DNA of 64,000 nt. It comes from Telopea speciosissima (Eukaryota; Streptophyta; Magnoliopsida; Proteales; Proteaceae). Shown here piece after piece: positions 45,116-57,800 of the stretch. The notes under the pieces were generated by a model. That model was not told where the DNA came from and ran no database searches. It saw only the letters and a program-made list of their open reading frames with translations. Made by a program: the position numbers and the translations under genes. The DNA lies in the NCBI RefSeq assembly GCF_018873765.1, contig NC_057916.1, forward strand, positions 12,831,501-12,895,500, read 5' to 3'. Numbering within the stretch: position 1 is the stretch's first letter; every line of letters begins with the position of its first letter.

Positions 45116-47034
45116 ATGTGAACCTATGTACCACTTTTACTAAAAGTTTACTTGCCCTACATGCATTGGTGTACTAGGTATTTTGCTGTTGGGTGGACAA
45201 TACAAGGCCATGTTAGTCTTATTTTTATCATTCTTATTTAGTGTATGTCATTACCAAAAAAATAAATAAATTTAGTGTTTGTCTTAAAAGAGGCACATAC
45301 AATTTCATTGTATGTTGTTCTTGGAATAATATATATTTTTGGTGAAGGGAATAGTTATTTTATGCAAGAAGTACTCTTATGGTTCCTTTAATAAATCATA
45401 AATTGGGTGCATTTATTTTCATATATGGTTTTTTTTTTTTTTTTTTTTTAAAGTTAGGGGCTTTCTGAATGACATCTCTATAGGTATATGTTGAATATGT
45501 AACTTTCTTTTGTTTGCCCTTTGTTTTATTCCCAAGAGTTCTTTAAGTCTATTACCACCCAAAAAAAAAAAAAACAACTTTCAGTTGAGGGTAAAAATGG
45601 GTTTTCATAACAATTTGTAAGTGTACTTACTATTATGTCATTGGGAAGGGTTTGCTACCTGGTCCCATGGCCCCAACACCAGTATGATGGCCAATGAGGG
45701 CCGGGTTGCCTAAGGGCAGCCAACAAGAGGGGCATGAACACACAGTGGCCATTTTGCCCCCTTGTGTGCGGGCATAAGGGAGTGTGACTAGGCAACATCC
45801 CATGGCCCCTACACTAGTGCGGGGTCAATTAGGGGGCGTGCAAGGGCATCCAACAAGGGGGGTGCGACAATCATTTTGCCCCCTTATGTGTGGGCGTAAA
45901 TTACCCCCTATGTCATTTTAAAGAGTTCTTGTTATCTTGCCCGCATTTCAGACATACATGTGAAATGATAGATTTTTACCCTCACTAAAAGAAAATGTAT
46001 ATTATTCTAAAAGGGCAAAACAATAAGGTTACAAATTATAAGAGGTGTCAATATGAAAATCCCTTTAAGTTAGTTACTTCAGGTACCTAACGTAATAGGC
46101 TTAGAATTTTTTCATTTAATGAAACATGGCACATAATTTATTAGGTCAATTTTTATTGTCACAGATGTCTATTATTTTTTCAAATGTTACAAAACGCCTA
46201 ATCTACAGACATGGTCTATCTAGACTCTAAATTAGTTGCGTCAAACTTCAAAGTCTAATTCAATCAAGGGAAAAGGTTGGGCACGCTGTCAGGATGCCCA
46301 ACATGTGTCATTGGTCATCCTCTCTCCTCCTCCTTTATAAAAGAACCCCTTGTCCTCTCGCCTCTTGTGTCTAGCCTTATGATTTTCTCTCCCTTCAATC
46401 AAATACCCAATTTGGTATTCGCATACATCTGGTGCATGTCAATGCATGTGTACCAATACTCTAAACATTACCATCTACTCTCACAACTCTAGGTGAGATT
46501 AGACAATTTTGATAAAAAAAATATATAAAATTGAATGACTAAGATTTATCTTGTAATTTTAAAAAATATCACCTTCTATTGTTATATGGATAACTATCCC
46601 ATTTATTAATGTCCCACCCATGATGACAACTTGTTAAATTTATGAAATCTATAGGGTCCATTGATCTTCATTTAATATTCACTTCTCCCTAACAACTAAG
46701 CATTAATGACATATCCTCTACCCCAACCCCACCTCCCTCCCTTTAAAAAAAATAAAATAAAATAAAAAATTCTCCTTTAAACAGTGGAGCTTCATTAGTT
46801 CAGAATTTAATGAGTTGAAGAAACCAGCAAACATGATTAAGGACCTATAGCACTATATGAGAGGTGCATGCACCTCACAAGACCCATTCTTCATCTATTA
46901 ATGCTTTAGGAAAAGGAGCTTTGAAGAGAGGAGGAGAAAAAGACTTGAAGACGAAGGAAATATGACTATGACTGGCAAAGAATTTTGGGCGGGCAAGGGG
47001 CGGGGGAGGATGTGTTACTGACCAAGACCATTAT
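45116..47034. other. Intergenic region downstream of the OMT gene
   Basis: Holds the OMT 3' UTR (AATAAATAAAT near 45261 could serve polyadenylation). A duplicated block of about 125 bp lies at 45660-45905 (CCAACA(A)G(A)GGGG...CATTTTGCCCCCTTGTGTG appears twice). No gene was recognised. Confidence 0.5.
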
Positions 47035-47215
47035 ACTTGGGAATATTATCACCTCAATTTGCCTGTCCGTCAATTTTCTCAATTCCTCTAATAGAGGGAG
47101 GTGGATCCCACCGGGCAGTGTGTTCGGGCAGGGGATAGGATGGTAATTTTTGCCTCACCTATTAGATGGAATTAAGGAAATTGAGGAGCATACAAATTGA
47201 GGGGATAAAGATCCT
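47035..47215. mobile_element. Imperfect inverted-repeat element (MITE-like)
   Basis: TATCACCTCAATTTG ... CTCAATTCCTCTAATAG at the left pairs with CTATTAGATGGAATTAAGG ... CAAATTGAGGGGATA at the right. A G-rich GGTGGATCCCACC palindrome lies between them. Target duplication not identified. Confidence 0.55.
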
Positions 47216-47727
47216 TATATTTGCCGTTTGGCAAAACTTTTGAGTGTCATAGTCTGACTTTTCTTTTATGGGTGTGCTATTGTCCAGTAATATCGCTCCT
47301 CCTTGTGAAGTCATATTTCATGTGCATGAGTGGATTGCATCTATGCGCCTTGCAGCATACGAGAATGATTCTCATATGAGAAACTGATCTAGCATCGTTG
47401 TACTCATCTAAAAATTTTATTATCAGTCTAATCCCATTTGCAAAGTGGAGGTATAGATAGTTTTTGAAATTACTTGAAAATTAGACTTTGAGAACTCTTT
47501 GGGTGACTGATTCAGCGATTGAAAAATACATAGTAAAAATATTATTGATGTCAAAGTCCATCTAATACCCTACCATGGTTTTAGTGTGCGGTACGTCGGC
47601 AACGTTCACCTTCAAAATTGATAAGATACTGTTTACCTCTATTTTTTCTTAAAAAATGGGTTTTTTTTTTACTACTTTACCCATTGTCTGCACCATTTCA
47701 CCGATACAATATTGGCTAGGTATTGAT

Positions 47728-48474
47728 ATCTGTTGCGTGTGGAAATCTTCGATGCTTGGTTCGCCCACGGATGAGCCTGCAAAGACCAAGTGATGAGCAC
47801 AAGGGAACCGGTGTGGCTCCGGCCTAGGACTCTCCGATGCTCAAGTTAGATCACCAGTGCAACATCGTAATAGCTAGTAAAAAGCTTGATGACAAATGGT
47901 GCTCCATACCTGGGTATTTACAGAGTGAGGATGAAATGAGACGGTTGGGAGAGTCCTAGTATGGTAGGAGTCCTTCTTTCGGAAGGTTCTCTCGCGTAGA
48001 GCGGAGTGGAGAGCTATTTTCGGGATCAGGCTCTTATTAAGGTAAGAGTCCATGTAGAGTGTGATTCCGTGTTGCGCTGGGATCGTGGCTCGATCCTTAT
48101 CCCGTGATTCTCGGGATGCGCCGATGTGGCCCGGAGATCCCTGGTGGGGCGCTATGGCAGCTTCAGTGGAGGAGGGCTCGGCCTCGGAGGTCAGCTTAGG
48201 AGGGCGGCATGGTAGGTCGGCCTTGGCCGTCACCTCGGCCTGGGAGGTGGGCCCGAGAGGCTGGTCTCGGCAGTAAGCTCGGCCAGGAGTTTATGGTTGA
48301 CCTGTATGAGCTCGGCCTCAGACACCGGCTAGCTTGCGTGAGTCTGGCTCTGTCAGGTGACTTATCGGAGATGGGGTCGGCCCGGTTTCCTGCTCGGCTC
48401 AATTCGGTTCTCGGACTGAGGTCAGGTTGGCCATGTGGCAGCCTCTGATAGGTGGGGTGTTTTATGCCTCATCA
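47728..48474. repeat. LTR-like block splitting a TATCG-rich repeat
   Basis: Runs from ATCTGTTGCGTG to GCCTCATCA. It has plant-LTR phrases (GATGAGCCTGCAAAGACC, GGCCTAGGACTCTCCGATGCTC) and a local GC rise at 48060-48440. The flanks (GGCTAGGTATTGATATC on the left, CAGTATCAGCCGTATCAGAG on the right) look like two parts of one interrupted element. No matching TSD was found. Confidence 0.4.
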
Positions 48475-48836
48475 CGATCACCTTTAAAACCATGCAGTAT
48501 CAGCCGTATCAGAGGATCCGATATCGATACCTTAAACCACGTAACATTGTACCCTACCCAATCAAAAATTTTCTTTGCTTTACCCAAACCTACTAACCAC
48601 GGGTTCACCTTATTATTCTTATACAGGTCTCGGGGTACTCCTCATGGCAATTAGCTAGGCCAGGGGGATTCGGGGTCAGTGGTATTCTTGCTACCAATCA
48701 ATGCTTATAGCTAGGCTGAACTGCACGATTCAAACACACCTCACCGATCCCGTTTTCTGTAGGTCAGCCTCTACTAATGGCGGGAACTTAAACGGTCGGA
48801 AGACTGAGAACTGCCGCCGTATACGTATTCCGATGA

Positions 48837-51800
48837 TACCGAAAGACGCCGAGCAAGAAGCAAAGGAGACCAGAACGTCCAACCATTCATCCGCGCAACA
48901 AATATTTCGCGAATCCACCGGATTTTCGTCTACTGGCGTCGCTATACCCGTCATTTGAACCCTACGTCTTCTATTCTCAAGACGGTCGCCCTAAGATCGA
49001 TTGGACCGATTTTAATGCCACAGGAGAGCTCACAAGGGTCTTACTTGATCATGATCACAATGTCAAATGGTAATCTCCTGTTTAAAAGCATTTTGGTGTT
49101 TTATGGATTTTCTCTCTGTACCTGTTTTAGGAATTCATGTTCTCGACTGTAGACTTTAGTCACACTAGGGTTTATCCCTTATTCCAGGTTTACAATTTTA
49201 AAATTCCGCTCGAGAATGGTAAATTTCTGTTTTGGTTCTGGTGACTCTCTCCAACTCGGTATGTGGAAAAGAGATCCAGTAGAAAACTAATCACGAGGCT
49301 CACCTTCTTTGCTGTTTTCAATTGAAAACATCTATTTTTCTGGGCGACGAAATGTAACTAAAGAATGGAATTATTCCTTATTTCTTCTTTCTGAAGGGAG
49401 GGGGAAAATGAACCTCTGTCTCTGTATCTTTCTTTTAATTGATAGCTTTAAAATGATTTGTTTCTATTTGGATTTTTGATGTTTCTCTTTACTCCTTATT
49501 CTTTCTTTTTCTTAAAAGAAAGAAAAGAAAAAAGAAAAAAAAACAAAAAATCCCGACAAAAGGGTGGTAAAGACTATTGCATTGGCCTTGTTTACGATTT
49601 GAAGGTGTAGGGTTCCATCGTTCAGTTGCGACTGTTTAAATTCTTAATAGATACTAAATTTGCTAATGCCAATTTGCAGGTGGATTCCTGATGGGCAACT
49701 CTGTCCTACCGTACCTAACAGATCCAATTACATCCATTGGATTGAAGATCTTTTATCATCAGAAGTCACTGCGAATACTAAAACCAATAAAGATAAGGTT
49801 AAGGGCTTCGATATTGGAACTGGAGCGAACTGCATATACCCACTTCTTGGTGCATCTCTTCTAGGTTGGAGCTTTATTGGGCCAGGTGGGCATTCTGGTC
49901 CTTTCCATATGCTAACATGTTTTGCAAAGTTGCATTGTGGTTGTATCATTAGCATCTTTTGCAAAGTTGCATTCTGGTTATATTTTTCTGTTGCTTGAAC
50001 ATTAAACATTTATTACAAGGGCACTAGCATCTTTTGCCAAGTTGCATTCTGGTTATATTTTTATGCTGCTTGAACATCAAACATTTATTACAAGGGCACT
50101 AATTTTGATAAACTTTGTTTCAGATTTTACTGATGTTGCACTAGAGTGGGCGGAAAGGAATGTTAAGAATAATCTACATTTATCAGAGTTGATTGAAATT
50201 AGGAAGGCTGGAAACATGGGGCAGACCTGCTCGAGGGAAGAAAATTGTAATGATCAGTTGGTTTCTGGTGAAGCCAAAGCAGGCACATCAGAGATATCTT
50301 GTGAGAAAGCATTAGACCCAGATTCGCAGGACGTGGTTTCAGATACAACGAAGGGTTATTATGGACCACCTGTACTTCTTGGTGTTGTCAAGGATGCTGA
50401 GAGTTTTGACTTCTGTATGTGTAATCCTCCCTTTTTCGAGAGCATGGAGGAAGCAGGACTAAATCCAAAGACATCATGTGGTGGGACACATGAGGAGATG
50501 GTTTGTCCTGGTGGAGAAAAGGCATTTATCACTCGTATTATCGAGGATAGTGTTGTCCTAAAGCAATCTTTCCGGTAACATCTTATTATGTTTTTTGTAG
50601 TTTCTGTTGCCTTCAGTCTAAGTACTTTTGATGAAAGAGGGAAGACATTTATCTGTCATACTCTTCACTGATGTGGTTATAGGTGGTACACTTCATTGAT
50701 TGGGAGGAAATCTAACCTTAATTACCTAATTTCAAAGCTCTGGGAGGTGGCGGTCACCATAGTGAAGATTACTGAATTTTCTCAAGGACAAACATGTCGA
50801 TGGGGTATTGCGTGGTCTTTCATGTCTCCTTCTAAGAAGTTGATATCATCCCATGTGGCAGAGAAGAATAACTTGTCCTTCATGCTTGAGGTCTGAGACA
50901 TTCTTACAGCTTGCATTCGAGAAGACCATGTCTGCCTGTAACTACTTTCATGCTATCATTTTTTTAGATAATTCTTTCTATTTTCATCAGTTTAAAGAAT
51001 CCCATTTAGTTGCACAGCCTGCACTATGTGATCTTTGAAGCTGTGACTGAGGGCATCTCTGTCTTCATAAAATGTTAATGCTCTCACTAATTGGAAACTA
51101 GATGTCTCTTTGATGCAGATAAGTCATCTAAGGGGCTTAATTTATTGGAAATAAGCTCTGGCTTGGGTTATGTATGTGTTGGGCCTTTGATCCCATGGGT
51201 TTACTTTATAATTGGCCAATTTAATGAGCCTCAAATAGGGTTAGGAAGTAGGAAAACGGGATTTACTTCATGAGTTTAGTTAGAGTCCTATTTTGAGTAT
51301 GTTTTCTTTAATATTTCACTTTCCTAGTCAATTTAGGTTACCTTATTAGTTAAAGATTGGGTTAGGCCTTTCCTTTTTGGTGTCTAAGTCTATTTTTGAG
51401 GATTCTATATAAGTTTGTAAGGGAGGCCAGCATTGTACACGAATTTGAATGAACAGAAAAGTTTGCTTATGCAATGTTGAAAATCCTGAGATAGGATGGG
51501 TGAGATACCAAGGCTGAGATAGCCAACCCCAACCTTCCCCCATCCCTTTCCATCGGTTCTTGATTCCAAACCCTAGTTTTAGTCAAATTGAGTTCAAGAG
51601 TGTTACAAGCTTTTGGGATTTTTTTTCAACTGAGTGTCACATCGATTTCTTGAAGATTACCACATCAAGATCATTGCTGCTTCAACAAGTTACAATTTTG
51701 TGGGTTTTATTATTTATTTCTCTTATTCACTTGTGGTTACCGATTTGAGATCATCTCATTCTCCTCCAACCAATTTGTCTCTTGGTTATCTTTTGAGATC

Positions 51801-54800
51801 TCATCATTCTTGTTCTTTTGAGATCCTATTGTTCTCTTTTGGATCCCATTGCTCTCTTTCTTGTTCTTTTGGAGATTTTCTATTTGATCCTGCTTGGGAT
51901 TAGACCTATTCTGGTTCTAGTCATATATTACTCTTGTGTGAGTGGATTGCTGAAACTGGTAGTCTTACTGAAAATAGAAGTGTCTATCAAAGATGTCATT
52001 TGGTTTGTCGGAACTGGTATTAAACCAACCGGATCAAAGAGGAATAGAAAACTTATGCTTATGAGGTCACACTTAATCATATATTGTCAACAATAGGATT
52101 TCAAGGTTTTTCTATGTTTCCCAAATTTTTTTCAGCTACATAATGTTATTCATTACTTTGTACCTTGATCATATCCAACCGCCTGAGTAGTCTTCATGAA
52201 CATTCCCAACTTTATCAAATAGGAGAAGCTATGGAGGATGTATAGTTCGATAACCTAATACTTACACTTCACCCTTGTACAACCGGTGACATTAAGATGT
52301 AGGACTGGAGGAGCTTATTGTTCTCCTTTTTTCACTTCAATTTTTGTTGCTATCCACTTCAGCTGGCATGTGTTTGGTTATCCTGTATAACAATGGAGAT
52401 ACCAACTCTATATACATGAATTTAATGGATTCATAGGGGAAATGTCAGCTTCCCTACCTTTACTCCGTAGAATTCAGATATTCTGTTCAAAGATACAGTT
52501 GATGGTGAGAGGGACTAAGAAAGGATTGTATTCATCTGTCTGTGCATATTACAGTCCTTGGGATATTAGAAAGCCATGATGCAGTTGAGATTTTATTAGC
52601 TTTTAATGATTATCAGTAGCTATTTGTTACAGCTCTAAATGGATACACTTGGATTCTTGTTGCATGGATTGCTCTAAATTGGAAGAAGTTTTTGTGTCAG
52701 ACACCTTTTGGTCCCTGAAACTCCAAATATTCTAGTGCAACAATTCTGAAAGGTTCATACTTATAAACAAATTAAATTTGTACAGACTGCCGTATGAATT
52801 TTATGTAGCTGCAGCATGTCAGCAATAAAATTGTCACATCTATTTGTACTCGTCTATGTGCATGTGATACAATTCATAAGATTGTCTCGCTGTTTAATTG
52901 AATATAGTGCTTATTACATGTGAATCATTAATTTCAGTTACGGATTTATATTGTGTGTATGCATGATGTCAGATTCTGACTCCGGAGCCCTTTTATATTT
53001 GCAACATAGGTTGGTTTTTAAGAATGATTATCTTAGCAGCGATCTCCATTATGGAGCGCAGTAACCTGATGATTAACTTTAAGCACGGCATGAGGAGAAC
53101 ACTATATGAGTAACTGAATCTCCTTGGGTTCTGGGGAAAACATAGATATTAAGGGAAAGGGGTTGGGCTGGGGTGGCTGTTAGTTTTTACACAATATTTG
53201 TTTTACTCACTGAATTTGTTGACAACATTTTAAGTTTTTAACCTCTCAACAATGGTATATAACTGATGTAGATCACAGGTCCATGTGTAGCCTCAGGAAC
53301 AAGCCCCAAAACCAGTCCAGTGTAGTTGTTGGATTCAACTGCTGCGAGGGGCAGCCTGGTTTCTGATGATGTGTCATGTTTTTGTTGGTTCAATGGAACA
53401 TACATAAGGCAGCCCCACAGATAGAAGCATGAAGGAAAAGAAGGGATCAAGACAGAAATTTGAAAGGAAAAATACCGTTCACATGAACAGTACCCGAGTT
53501 ACTGTTCACGTGAACAATGATTTTGGGGCATATATGGACAGCTTTGTTCTGATTTTTGTTTAGATATGTTAGTTTACCTTGTTTCTATTTTTAGTTTCTA
53601 GTTTGGTGGTAATAAGAGATTAGATAGTTTCTAAATTCAGTTTTAGCAAGTTAGTACTGGTTTCTAATTTCAGATTTAGAAAGAAGGCTTAACTTTTATT
53701 TAGAAGTTTCTATTTCAGTCCTTTGTTTCCTTTTAGTTACATTTAATTTCTATTTTGTAATCCTCCCAACAGCCAAAAGGGGAGTTACTATTTGTAATCA
53801 TGCTTTAATTATATATAAAGGCAAGAGGCTGTATTGATCAGCCAACGATTAAAGATGAATGAAATCTGATTATTGCTTTGTGAGAGACAGCTCCTGTGAG
53901 AGACAGGTTCGGTGAGAGGCCGTGGGTGAGAGACCCGGGAGAGAGAGAGAGAGAGGCTCAATCCAAATTATCCTTCTTCTATTTATTTTTTTTTTTAAAT
54001 TTTCATTGTGTGATGACTGTGATCTTCTAATTTTTTTCCTTTTTTTTATTTGCATTGTGTGATCTGCTACAAGTTCTACGATCCATGAGTAAATCTGCTG
54101 CTGACCAAAGTGATCGATCTCCTATTCTGTCCAACAATTGAATAACAATTTTGAGGATCAATTCTGGCCTATCATTGATTCTACTGTAGAGTGGTTCTTA
54201 GTTGAATTGACATCTACAATGACTGTATCAGAGCTTATGATGTTGGTCATGTACTTGTAAAATTCTGAGAGTTGATTTTATTTGTTTAAAAGGTGGGTTT
54301 AATTTCATAATTTTGAATTCTCTTGAGGAGATATGAGATTCAAAACCACCAGATTTAAGGTGAAATATGAATGCAAAGGAGTCTGCTTGAGTTGTTTGGC
54401 TCCTTAGGAATGCTTAGGTCTCAAGTCTATTAACACCATGAAAGACATAAGTCTTTTAATTCTCAAAATCCCTAGATTTAGTGGTTGAATTTTAATCTTG
54501 TTAGTCAGTTTTTTAGGCCTTTGGATCATATTTTGTTTGTTATGTCTTATGATCATATTACCTTCAGCCCTTCACAGTGTAATTTACTAGTAGATGATAA
54601 TGAATTATTGGTTGTGTGGTGTTTTCACCCTTTCACTATGCAGTTATGAATTTCTGATAATCTAGGTATTGCTTTATGAGCTGTATGTCCCAAGTACTCT
54701 CTTTCCTCTCAAAGTATTGGCGATTTCATGTTTGATCATTCTTATTTATTAGTTGGACACACAAAACTGCAGTTTACATAATTAAATGGCTTGATAATTA

Positions 54801-57800
54801 CTTGATATAATTGTGTAATTTCAAGTAACTCCAAAACATGTTTTAGAAACCAGTTCTAAATGAGGATATCTTACTGTAGGAGTTTCATCATCACATAATA
54901 TTAGCAGGACAAATAACTGCTGTTTTTATACTCGAATGGCTTGATCAATTACTTGATACAGTTTTGTAATATTGGCTAGAGTAGGAAAAAGACTCTAGTG
55001 TTAATTGAGTTGAGTTCTGAAACTTTAAAGTTGGCCTTTACTGTTGAATAATCTCCAGAACACATTTTCGGAAACCAGTTCCAAATGAGACTGAAACAAT
55101 TAATTATTGTACAATAATTACATGTCATGTAGCATATTACATAAAGTGCTTGGCTACTTTTTTTGTTTCTTTCAAAAGTGGTGGGGATTACTTGTGCTGT
55201 TCTGGCCCAAGAGGTCAGTGCACTTAACATCTAGACCGGGCAGTGATCCTTTAAATAAAATAATGTGGAAGAATTAAATAATTTATGAGCTATAATCCTG
55301 AAAAAGTGGGCATTTGGCATGCTATCAAATATCACTTAGGGGTTTTTGAGGTCATCAGTTCGACTCTGAACCTCCTCCCTATGGTAGTTTTCAGCTCTTT
55401 GGATGGTCCGACTATCTGGTTTGGACTGTCCAGATTTTCCAATCATCACAAAATGGTCCTGATAGCACGCACTAACAAGGAATTCGCTCCAAAGCCATCT
55501 TTTGTTCTATGCCCATGGTCAAACCGATTGAAGTGTGTTTACATATTGGTAGGGGTGCACTTAGCCAATTTCCCAGAGCTTGGTGGGGCAAGGTCGGAGG
55601 GTTGAAGCACACCAGGGGAAAAGCAGATTTTAGAGTCCGTCTATTCAGGATTTTGGCACACCAACCAGATCAAAATCCCAACCGAATCAAGTTAGTCAGT
55701 TGTCTCAGACCAATAAAGGAGGTCGCGATGGAACATGGATCGCAATAAGGAGACTTACCAGCTATTAGGACAAGATCATAAGGATGCTAAATGGCAAACC
55801 AGAAACCAAACAGAATCTTTTAATCATAGGATAGTTCAGATTAGGGAAAATATTGATAATAGCAAATCGGATGGTTAAATGGGCTTAAATTTTAGGTCGA
55901 ATATGGATTAGGTTAGGGAGAAAAGTTGCTCAAAGTTACAGCAAAACCAGATGGTTAATTCTGGAGTTAGGAATCCTAGTAGAGATAGGAGAAAAGGGTT
56001 AAAAAGGTAATTTCAGACAATTGGCTGAGTGGATGGATATGAAACTTGGATCGAGTCTCTGTTAAGGTTTGAAGATGATTTGATCAAAGTTTCAGCAGGT
56101 TCTAACGGTTAGATTTGGCTGGGCAAAATTCTCATGAAAAACACGTAACATGTAACCTTCTAGAAGGGAAGTAGATCTAGTTGCAGGTTTCAGTTTTAAA
56201 CTTACCTGTTGATGGTAGACCTTGATTTCAGGACTTCAAAGTAATAAATCAATATGGAGGATGTAGAGACTAACCAAATGACCCACCCGGGCTTCCCACC
56301 GTAAGGTGTCAATCGGATCAAATACCAATTCCTTCTTCCTCGTTCAAACACAAGGTTTCTTTATCAATGGAGAAGAGGAGCAACAATAGCAGCAACTTTG
56401 TTTATAAAATTCGTATACCATAGGTGGGAGAGAACCTACAGGTAGAACAGAATGTTCTACCGTAGGTCTGCCCCTCTTTTATTTATAATTAAAACATAAT
56501 AAAAAAACAAGACAATAATGCCCCTACAACCAACCAACATTTCTGTTCTAGCCGCAGGTCTGTCCCTCTTCTATTTGTAATTAAAACATAATAAAAGACA
56601 GGACAATAATGCCCCTACAACCAACCAACATTACAAAGGACTCAAGAACCGATAGAAAAAAAAGAAAAGAAAGACCAAACTGCCCCTAACGCTAATACTT
56701 CAACATACTTATTTGACTGTATTGCCTGTGGACCTTAAATTTATGCTCATTAACATGTGGACACATCAGGGTGCAAATTGCCTGTTATACCTTCTCCCTT
56801 CTCTATTGATGAGAGTTTCTCTCCCAGCAAAAGGAAGGGTTCAGAAACCAATATCACCAGTTGACTAGGGCAAAAGCCACGAGTTTGTAGTAGTTGGTCC
56901 TGTTGACATCAAAAGAACCATAAATGAGAAATAAAGAAATTTAAAAGTAGAAAGGTTGAAAACTTGTGTTATTAAGTAATTATTTAGAAGTTAAAATTTG
57001 TTCAAATGATTCTGAAGCAGATGAAACTTAGAAGTGGGCTTATTTTAGTAGAAAAAAACCTTGGATTAGATTATATACATGTTGGGCCTTTGATCCAATG
57101 AGTTTTTATTGTAATGGATCACTTTATTGAACATAAAATATGGGTAGAAGTAATGAATACGGGATTTACTTTATAAGTAACTCTAGTTAGAGTTCTATTT
57201 CTTTATTGTATTTGTTATTAGTGTTTTAGTTAGGATGGAATAGGTTTCTAAGAGTCCAGCCTTGTTTCAGGCTCTTTTCTTTATTATTTCAGTTTTTAAG
57301 TTTAAGTTATCTTATCAGTTCATGATTGGTCCTTGGTTTAGGCTTTTCCTTTTTTTGAGTTTGAATCTTTTATACAAGTTTGTAAGGGTCTACAACCTTG
57401 TACACGAATTTAAATAATGGATTTGGCTTTCAACCTTTTGGTTTTGTGGTGATTCCGAACCCCTTGCTGTGGTGATTCTGAAGTTACGGTACTGGTGGTT
57501 GTTTGTTGCAACCTGGGTTCCCAATACCTTGCTTTGGGTTGCTATGGGCCCACCAAGATGAAAGTAACTCAAAAGTATATGGTCAATGGCAGTTCTGTAA
57601 ATATTAAAACAATTTAGGACTTTATTGGAAGGAATAAAGGGCCTTGGATCAGTACTGTAATTAAATTTTGTGAAAGAATGCTTTTCTGGAATTTTAGAAA
57701 TTTTAGAGGAAGGTGGAACAAAACAAAACAAAATATCAGAAGAGTAGGGGTTATGTGTATTATAACCTGATCCTTTGTAATTAAGAAGATTATCCTTCTT

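Noticed and set aside
48061..48448. GC-rich open frames on both strands
   Set aside because: They lie in the LTR-like block; the local GC rise makes long open frames likely by chance.
55285..55748. Two overlapping open frames (106 and 79 codons) in FIO1-like intron 4
   Set aside because: No similarity recognised, overlapping frames, intronic and repeat-like.
57390..57731. 113-codon minus-strand open frame
   Set aside because: Antisense to the LTR copy and its following sequence, with no domain.
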